DNA of 5,110 bases from Pseudomonadota bacterium (GTDB taxonomy: Bacteria > Pseudomonadota > Alphaproteobacteria > Acetobacterales > Acetobacteraceae): NCBI GenBank assembly GCA_021808205.1, contig JAKBCD010000194.1:1-5110 (forward strand). The letters are read 5' to 3'. The notes under the pieces were generated by a model. It ran no database searches. It saw only the letters and a list, made by a program, of their open reading frames with translations, and had not been told where the DNA came from. The position numbers were made by a program, and so were the translations under genes. Shown here one piece after another: positions 1 through 5,110 of the stretch. How positions within the stretch are numbered: position 1 is the stretch's first letter; the number at the start of each line of letters is the position of its first letter.

Positions 1-2
1 CG

Positions 3-2267
3 CGTATCCTGCACAGCACCGTGCCGGTGCGGCAGCGTGAATTGCTGGATGGCGAGCCGGCCATCGCGCTCACCATCTTCAAGCAGCAGGGCGCCTCCAC
101 CCTGCCCGTCACCCAGGCACTTGCGGAGGCCGTAAAAGCCGTACCGCTGCCATCCGGCGTCACGGTGCTGCGTATCTACAGCCAGGGCCATCTGGTGGGC
201 GCCGTCAGCGCCGATCTGCGCCGTAATCTCGTTATCGGCGGGGTACTGGCCATTGCCGGGCTACTGGCGGTGCTAGGGGTGAGCAGCGGCGCCTGGCTGC
301 TGGCGCTCTCCATTCCTGCTTCGCTACTGCTTGGCATAGCCGGGCTGTATGCCACCGGGCAGAGCCTCAACTTGCTCACCTTCGGCGCCATCATCGTGGC
401 ACTGGGGCTGGTGGCGGATGATGCCATCATCGTGCTGGAGAGTATCTTCCACCGCTGGGAAGCCGGCGACGGCACATGGCCCGGCATCTGGCGGGGCGTT
501 AGCGAGATCATGGCGCCAGACATCATCGGCACGCTCACCACGATGCTCGTCTTCGTACCGCTGCTCTTCACCGGCGGGCTGGCGGGGCTGTTCTGCATAC
601 CCTTCGCACTTGGCATGATCTTCTCACTCGGTGCCTCGCTGCTGGTGTCGCTCACATTGATCCCGCTGGGCCTGGGGCTACTGCCCCGCCATACCGTGCG
701 CCCGCCGCGTGCGGCCAATGCGCTGCTCATCCGGCTAATGGGCTGGAATCGCCGCCTGTTCCGTCTCGCTCTAGCCTATCCCAAACGCGCCGTACTGAGC
801 TGCGTGGTTCTGCTGCTACTCAGCCTGGGGGCGATGAGCCTCGTCTCGGTGAACGTGCTGCCCTTGCCGAATGAGGGCGTACTGCTGGAATCCTTCACGC
901 TCAGCCCCGGCACCTCTCTGGCAGATACGGATGCGCTGATGCGCCGCCTCTCAGCCCGGCTGGCGCAGGACCCGGCCGTTGAGCATGTGCTGGCGCGCAT
1001 CGGCTCCGCCGCCGATTCTACCTATACCGAACCCGCCTACGCGGGGGAGATCACAATCCGTCTCAAACCCGGAGAAGGCGGTGCCAGCCTCGACGCCATC
1101 GCCAGCCGGGTGCAAGCCGAGACGCAATTCCCCTCCCTGCAAACGGGCATCGACACCCCAACGATCGAGCGGCTGGGCGAGAGCCTGAACGGCCTACCCC
1201 AACCCTTCGCGCTCGACCTGTACGGAGATGATCTCAGCCAGATGTCCGCCAGTGCCGCGGCTATCGCGCAGCGCCTGAGCCACGTGCCGGGCCTGAGCGA
1301 CCTGTTCAACGACGAGGGCTATCCCGAGACGCAGATCCGCATCACCCCGCGAACAGCCGCGTTGGCGGCGGCGGGGATGACGCCGGCAGAGTTGAGCGGG
1401 CAGGTCTCTGCCCTGCTGGCCGGGCAGGTTCTAGCTGAGTTGCCGGATGGCGCCGCACCGCTACCGCTTTATCTGCGCCTGCCTAACCCGCATCTGCTCT
1501 CGCTGGCGGAATTGCGGGCCTTGCCGGTAGGGCCGGGCAGCGCCACGCCTTTAAGGGCGCTGGCAGATGTCTCTCTCACCACCAGCCCAAACCAGTTCAT
1601 GCATATCGATGGCGCCCGCGCTCTGGAGATTCTGGCCACGCCAACCACCGCGCCCAACCTCGCCATTGCCGAAGCCAGGCGCGCCCTGGCCAGCCTACAT
1701 CTGCCGCCGGGCGAGCGGATCGTGTTCGGCGGTCTGTACCCGATGCTGGAACACGCCGCTTTGGGGCTGGGGATTGCCGCCCTCGCCGCCATCGCGTCCC
1801 TTTCGTGGGTTCTGTTCCTGCGCTTCTCTGGCCGTCGCGTGCCGTTGCTGCTGATGGCGCAAATCCCGTTGGCCATGACCGGCGGCGGCTTGGCTTTGGC
1901 GGCAAGCGGGCTGGGGCTGAACGGTATCGGGCTGATCGGCTTTCTGGCTTTGGCGGGGGTAAGCCTGAATCATGGCGTGGTGCTACTGGACCGCGCCCGG
2001 CGCAATGAGGCCGAAGGCATGAATCCCGAAGCGGCTATCGACGAAGCGCTGAACGTGCGCTTCCGCCCCATCTTCCTTACCACCGCCGTGGCGATTCTCG
2101 GCATGCTACCCACCGCCTTAGGCTTCGGCACAGGTGCCGCGCCGGAGCAGGGGCTGGCCGTGGTGATCGGCGGTGGCATTCTCTGGAGCGCGCTGCTTTG
2201 CACCAACCTGCTACCGGCGCTTTATCTGACGGGGCGCGGCGAGCGGAAGCCGGAGGGCCAGCCATGA
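3..2267 (+). CDS. RND-family efflux permease, 5'-truncated by the window edge (HME/CzcA-like)
   Basis: Inner-membrane proton-driven pump subunit of a tripartite exporter. The frame is open from base 3, before the GTG at 21, so that GTG is an internal Val and the true start lies upstream. 754 residues are visible (numbered from base 3). RND permeases are about 1,020-1,050 long, so roughly 270 are missing. Seen in order: the end of the first periplasmic domain; TM2-TM6 (about 75-230); the TM4 proton-relay motif GLVADDAIIVLE with Asp139-Asp140; TM7 (about 262-284); the second large periplasmic domain (about 285-580), including ERLGESLNGLPQPFALDLYG, which resembles the matching segment of CusA/CzcA; and TM8-TM12 (about 586-741), with GFLALAGVSLNHGVVLLDR and the FRPIFLTTAVAILGMLP element. 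The TM10-TM12 region resembles heavy-metal (HME) pumps, whereas the paired Asp in TM4 is more like multidrug (HAE) pumps, so the substrate is undecided. The stop overlaps the start of the outer-membrane factor. Family assignment is very secure; subfamily is moderate. Confidence 0.95.
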   Translation, partial: RILHSTVPVRQRELLDGEPAIALTIFKQQGASTLPVTQALAEAVKAVPLPSGVTVLRIYSQGHLVGAVSADLRRNLVIGGVLAIAGLLAVLGVSSGAWLLALSIPASLLLGIAGLYATGQSLNLLTFGAIIVALGLVADDAIIVLESIFHRWEAGDGTWPGIWRGVSEIMAPDIIGTLTTMLVFVPLLFTGGLAGLFCIPFALGMIFSLGASLLVSLTLIPLGLGLLPRHTVRPPRAANALLIRLMGWNRRLFRLALAYPKRAVLSCVVLLLLSLGAMSLVSVNVLPLPNEGVLLESFTLSPGTSLADTDALMRRLSARLAQDPAVEHVLARIGSAADSTYTEPAYAGEITIRLKPGEGGASLDAIASRVQAETQFPSLQTGIDTPTIERLGESLNGLPQPFALDLYGDDLSQMSASAAAIAQRLSHVPGLSDLFNDEGYPETQIRITPRTAALAAAGMTPAELSGQVSALLAGQVLAELPDGAAPLPLYLRLPNPHLLSLAELRALPVGPGSATPLRALADVSLTTSPNQFMHIDGARALEILATPTTAPNLAIAEARRALASLHLPPGERIVFGGLYPMLEHAALGLGIAALAAIASLSWVLFLRFSGRRVPLLLMAQIPLAMTGGGLALAASGLGLNGIGLIGFLALAGVSLNHGVVLLDRARRNEAEGMNPEAAIDEALNVRFRPIFLTTAVAILGMLPTALGFGTGAAPEQGLAVVIGGGILWSALLCTNLLPALYLTGRGERKPEGQP
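2252..2257 (+). promoter_or_regulatory. Shine-Dalgarno site deciding the start of the outer-membrane factor
   Basis: GGAGGG lies six bases before the ATG at 2264, inside the last codons of the permease gene. It supports 2264 over the upstream in-frame ATG at 2198, which would add 22 non-signal residues in front of an otherwise perfect lipoprotein signal. Confidence 0.8.
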
Positions 2268-3535
2268 AGCGCATGATCTGGCTGGCCTTGGCCGGGCTTT
2301 CCGGTTGTGCCGCCTATCATCCCGCCCCCTTGCACGACACGGCGCCGATTGCGTCGTCGTTGCCAGCCACCCAACCCTTGACGCTGGCGCAACTTGCCGC
2401 CCTGGCCGTGCAGCGGGACCCGGACCTGACGGCCGCGCGGGCGCAGGCCGGCATTGCTCAGGCGGAACTGCTGGCGGCCGGAACGCCGCCCGATCCCTCG
2501 CTTTCCATCGGCTTCGAGGCGCTGCTCGGCGGCCCGGCCTCCATGTCTTCCCTTGCGGGCAGCCTGGTCGAGGATGTCTCGCCACTTATCACCCGCTCTG
2601 CCAATATAAACGCCGCCAAGGCGCATTTGTTGCAGGTGAACGCAGGCATCCTCTGGCAGGAATGGCAGGTGGCCGCGCGGGCGGAACAGCTTGGCGTGGC
2701 GTTGACCGGCGAGGCCGCCGAACTGGCGAGCCTGCTCAACGATGAGCAAGCGCTCACGGTGCTGGGCCAGGATGTGCAGGCACAGACCGCGGCGGGCAAT
2801 CTCACCCAGCAGGATGAGTCTGTCGCGGAAACCGCACTGGCCACTCTCCGAGCGGCGCAGGACAGCGAGGAACAAGCTCAGGCGCGCGATGATGCCCAGC
2901 TCGACGCGCTGCTGGCACTGCCACCCGGCACCCCGATAGCGTTGGCGCCGCCTGATGTGGCGGCGATTTCGTCAGCGCAGTTGCAACAAGCTCTGGCGAC
3001 CTTGCCGCAGCGCCGGCCGGACCTGTTGGCCCTGCGCTACGGCTATACCGAGGCTGACGAAAAACTCCGTGCGGCGATCCGCAGCCAGTTCTTGCCGATC
3101 AGCCTCGGCGTGCAAGGCGGACGCGATACATCAGGCGTGACCAGCGCCGGGCCTCGGGTCACGCTCTCCTTGCCCCTGTTTAACCGCAACCATCCAGCGA
3201 TCAAAACTGACGAGGCCGCGCGCGCCGCCCTGCACGCTCAATATGAAGCCAGTCTGGCCGATACAAGGAACGACGCAGAGGCGCTGGGGCAGAGCATCGC
3301 GCTACTGCAACGCCAGAGCATGCAGGCGGATCAAGCTGCCGCGCAGGCCGTCAGCATCGCTGCCAATGCTCGCCGCGCTTTTGTTGCAGGCGGGCTGGAT
3401 GCCCGGGCAGAGACCGATCTCATCATTGCTGCGGGACAACGGCAGCGCGAGGGAATACAGCTGTGCTCGCAACTGCAAACGGCGAAACTGTCCTTGGCCG
3501 TACTGCTTGGGCTCGGCTTGCCCGTTCACGACTGA
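2264..3535 (+). CDS. TolC-family outer-membrane efflux lipoprotein (RND outer-membrane factor)
   Basis: Outer-membrane channel subunit that would receive substrate from the RND pump and pass it out of the cell. The protein has 423 residues, usual for the family (about 420-490). The start is chosen at 2264 because it has a strong ribosome site and gives a textbook lipoprotein signal: MKRMIWLALAGLSGC, with lipobox LSGC and lipidated Cys15. Ala follows at +2, which suits outer-membrane sorting. The mature part shows two OEP repeats. The first begins at about residue 40 (LTLAQLAALAVQRDPDL, followed by AARAQAGIAQAELLAAGTPPDPSL). The second holds the family signature RRPDLLALRYGYTEADEKLR around residues 250-269, followed by a strand ending in LSLPLFNRN. 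Between them run long Ala/Gln/Glu-rich stretches expected of the alpha-helical periplasmic barrel. The ATG overlaps the permease stop (ATGA), so translation is probably coupled. An adaptor (MFP) gene is absent here and is expected upstream of the permease. Substrate is unknown. Confidence 0.93.
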   Translation: MKRMIWLALAGLSGCAAYHPAPLHDTAPIASSLPATQPLTLAQLAALAVQRDPDLTAARAQAGIAQAELLAAGTPPDPSLSIGFEALLGGPASMSSLAGSLVEDVSPLITRSANINAAKAHLLQVNAGILWQEWQVAARAEQLGVALTGEAAELASLLNDEQALTVLGQDVQAQTAAGNLTQQDESVAETALATLRAAQDSEEQAQARDDAQLDALLALPPGTPIALAPPDVAAISSAQLQQALATLPQRRPDLLALRYGYTEADEKLRAAIRSQFLPISLGVQGGRDTSGVTSAGPRVTLSLPLFNRNHPAIKTDEAARAALHAQYEASLADTRNDAEALGQSIALLQRQSMQADQAAAQAVSIAANARRAFVAGGLDARAETDLIIAAGQRQREGIQLCSQLQTAKLSLAVLLGLGLPVHD

Positions 3536-3571
3536 GCAACTCGCTAGAATATGAAGGGAATCGCCCCACCC
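3536..3571 (+). other. Short intergenic gap, no terminator or promoter seen
   Basis: This 36-base gap (15 bases if the ATG at 3551 is used) between the outer-membrane factor and the DedA-PAP2 gene contains no GC-rich inverted repeat followed by a T run and no recognisable -35/-10 pair. Its shortness argues for read-through transcription from the efflux genes. Confidence 0.6.
3554..3559 (+). promoter_or_regulatory. Possible weak ribosome binding site for the DedA-PAP2 gene
   Basis: AAGGGA lies 12 bases before the ATG at 3572, a longer gap than usual. No comparable purine run precedes the alternative ATG at 3551, which directly follows an in-frame TAG (3545-3547). This mildly favours 3572 as the start; either start leaves the domain content unchanged. 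Confidence 0.4.
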
Positions 3572-5110
3572 ATGGGCCTGCTGCACGCTTTTATTAACGC
3601 CATCATCGATTTTGCAGCCGCACATCGGCTGCTGGCTTATGGCGTGGCCTTCCTGATAGCTGGCGCGGAGACGTTTCCGGTTATCGGCGCCTTGGTGCCA
3701 GGTACGGCGGTCATCGTGGGGCTTGGCGCGCTGGTGCCAAGCGGCGCCCTGGCGATGTGGCCACTGATCGGGTTCACAGCCTTCGGCGCTCTTACAGGTG
3801 AAGGCCTCTCCTATCAGTTCGGCCGACACTACAAGCAACACGTCATGGGATTGTGGCCGTTCCGCGCGCGGCCTGGCCTTCTGAGGGCGGGGGAAGCATT
3901 CTTCGCCCGCGATGGCAGCAAGGCGGTGCTCATTTCCCGCTTTTTGCCTGGCGTGCGGGCCGCGATTCCCATGGTGGCGGGAATGGCTGGTATGTCCGCC
4001 ATCAGGTTCTATATCGTCGACATTGTCGCCGCTGCTTTGTACGCGTTGGCACATATTTGGTTTGGCATGGCGCTTGGCGCCTCTCTGACCATTTTACACG
4101 CCATTGCCGGGCGACTGATGGTGCTGGCATTGATTCTCTCTACCGCGCTGGCGCTGGTTGTGTGGCTTACACCGCAGGTTATCCGGTGGTCTGTTGTACT
4201 AATGGCGCGCCTGCGCGGGCCGGTGCGGCAATGGGCTGCGGCGGGAGACGGCCGGGCGCGGCGGCTGGTCCTCTCGGCACTCGACCCGGAGCGGCCAGAA
4301 ACGCTAGGCGTGCTGGCGCTGGGCGCCGCTCTCCTCGGCGGGCTTTGGCTGTTCTTCGGTGTGCTGCAGGATGTTGTCGCCGGAGACCCGCTGGTGCGCG
4401 CGGATGCGGCGATCTTCCATTTTCTGCAATCCCTGCGCACGCCAGTGATCGACCAAGTAATGGTCTCCATTACTGAGCTGGGTGATGCGGCTGTCGTCAT
4501 CCCTGTATTTCTGGTGACACTGGCCTGGCTCGCCTGGCGGCGTGCGTGGCGTGCGGTATTTTATGGGTTTGCCGCGGTGGCCGGGGCAAGCCTGTTTGCG
4601 TTTCTGATGAAGATCACCTTGCAGTATGCCAGACCCACAGCCGGCTTTACGGGGTGGGACGCCTATTCCTTCCCCAGCGGCCACGTTACGGCCAGCACAG
4701 CCCTGTACGGATTTCTGGTGATTTTGATTTGCAGGGAGGTGGGAGCGCGCGCCCGCGTGCTGGTTACGCTGGCGGCGGCCTTACTGGTTGGCGCCATTGC
4801 CTTCTCGCGGCTTTATCTCGGTGCGCACTGGCTGTCGGACGTGACGGCGGGATTGGCTTTCGGTGTGGCCTGGGTGGCATTGCTGGGAATCGTTTATTTG
4901 CAGCATGCGCGCAGGGAGGTTGGCGCCCGTAGCCTCGGGGCGACAGGACTGGCCGCATTACTTGTGGCCGCCGGGCTGCATATCGGAACCAAACACGCCG
5001 CGGATATGCGGCGCTACGCGCTCAATTTGCCGGTGCGGGAGATGTCCCTCAAGGATTGGCGCAACGGCGGATGGGCCAGCATGCCGGTATGGCGTGTCGA
5101 TCTGACAGGT
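3572..5110 (+). CDS. DedA / PAP2 phosphatase fusion with start of an LssY-like C-terminal domain, 3'-truncated by the window edge
   Basis: Multi-domain inner-membrane lipid-handling protein. The frame is open without a stop from 3572 (alternative ATG at 3551, adding 7 residues) to the last base, giving 513 visible residues. Residues about 14-180 are a DedA (SNARE-associated) domain: AETFPVIGALVPGT with Glu33, then GEGLSYQFGR, then SRFLPGVRAAIPMVAGM with Arg123, Pro126 and Arg129. A basic linker (about 200-243) follows. Residues about 245-445 are a PAP2 domain with all three motifs: K347-x6-R354-P355, P368-S-G-H371, and S412-R413-x5-H419-x3-D423. His371 and His419 are the expected catalytic pair. 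PAP2 enzymes dephosphorylate lipid phosphates or pyrophosphates; DedA proteins have been linked to undecaprenyl-phosphate or phospholipid translocation. A last hydrophobic segment (about 460-471) leads into a soluble region with WRNGGWASMPVWRVDL, which resembles the start of LssY C-terminal domains; this last match is from memory and less sure. It sits 36 bases behind the outer-membrane factor, so probably in the same operon. Confidence 0.9.
   Translation, partial: MGLLHAFINAIIDFAAAHRLLAYGVAFLIAGAETFPVIGALVPGTAVIVGLGALVPSGALAMWPLIGFTAFGALTGEGLSYQFGRHYKQHVMGLWPFRARPGLLRAGEAFFARDGSKAVLISRFLPGVRAAIPMVAGMAGMSAIRFYIVDIVAAALYALAHIWFGMALGASLTILHAIAGRLMVLALILSTALALVVWLTPQVIRWSVVLMARLRGPVRQWAAAGDGRARRLVLSALDPERPETLGVLALGAALLGGLWLFFGVLQDVVAGDPLVRADAAIFHFLQSLRTPVIDQVMVSITELGDAAVVIPVFLVTLAWLAWRRAWRAVFYGFAAVAGASLFAFLMKITLQYARPTAGFTGWDAYSFPSGHVTASTALYGFLVILICREVGARARVLVTLAAALLVGAIAFSRLYLGAHWLSDVTAGLAFGVAWVALLGIVYLQHARREVGARSLGATGLAALLVAAGLHIGTKHAADMRRYALNLPVREMSLKDWRNGGWASMPVWRVDLTG

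Noticed and set aside
21..23. GTG as a true start of the RND permease
   Set aside because: The frame is open to the window edge at base 3, and the N-terminal third of the family (TM1 and most of the first periplasmic domain) is missing, so this GTG encodes an internal Val.
176..730. A 184-residue open frame on the minus strand, Ser/Pro-rich
   Set aside because: It is antisense to TM segments of the RND permease. The Ser/Pro-rich composition is what the complement of hydrophobic GC-rich codons gives, and no domain is seen.
2198..2263. Upstream in-frame ATG as the start of the outer-membrane factor
   Set aside because: It would place 22 residues, some charged, before the lipoprotein signal and deepen overlap with the permease. 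The ATG at 2264 has a strong ribosome site and puts the lipobox at the usual distance.
2222..2875. A 217-residue open frame on the minus strand
   Set aside because: It is antisense to the lipoprotein gene, Arg/Gly-rich and motif-free, and inconsistent with the strong coding signal on the plus strand.
3302..4054. A 250-residue open frame on the minus strand
   Set aside because: It lies opposite the end of the outer-membrane factor and the DedA domain, both of which have clear family motifs. Its product is rich in His, Arg, Gln and Gly, has no recognisable domain, and fits an antisense shadow in GC-rich DNA.
3853..4476. A 207-residue plus-strand frame
   Set aside because: It is out of frame with the DedA-PAP2 gene, whose own frame carries the DedA and PAP2 motifs across the same bases. 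The product is low-complexity Ala/Arg/Gly and has no family features.
4546..4932. A 128-residue plus-strand frame
   Set aside because: It overlaps the three PAP2 catalytic motifs, which are encoded in a different frame; no motif is seen in this one.

Overview
The window is a GC-rich stretch from a Gram-negative bacterium, most likely a member of the Pseudomonadota. An RND inner-membrane pump and an outer-membrane factor require a double membrane, and the codon use favours G and C at third positions. I cannot name the genus. All supportable genes lie on the plus strand and are packed as one likely operon with almost no non-coding DNA.

Layout: (1) bases 3-2267 hold the C-terminal three quarters of an RND efflux permease, cut by the left window edge. 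(2) Bases 2264-3535 hold a complete TolC-family outer-membrane factor made as a lipoprotein. Its ATG overlaps the permease stop as ATGA, with a strong GGAGGG ribosome site just upstream. (3) After a gap of a few tens of bases, a third frame opens at 3572 (or 3551) and stays open to base 5110, the right edge. It encodes a DedA-type membrane domain, then a PAP2 phosphatase domain with all three catalytic motifs, then what looks like the beginning of an LssY-type C-terminal domain. This frame has no stop inside the window, so an ORF caller that requires a stop codon would miss it and could report overlapping spurious frames instead.

Working together: the permease and the outer-membrane factor would form two parts of a tripartite export machine. 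The periplasmic adaptor (HlyD/MFP type) is not in the window and is expected upstream. The DedA-PAP2 protein is an inner-membrane lipid-handling protein. DedA proteins are linked to undecaprenyl-phosphate or phospholipid transport, and PAP2 enzymes remove phosphate from lipid phosphates or pyrophosphates. Its place directly behind the pump suggests co-transcription, and perhaps a joint role in envelope homeostasis or resistance, but that link is inferred from position only.

I saw no RNA genes, mobile elements, CRISPR arrays, tandem repeats or convincing terminators. No stretch over 300 bases lacks a gene.
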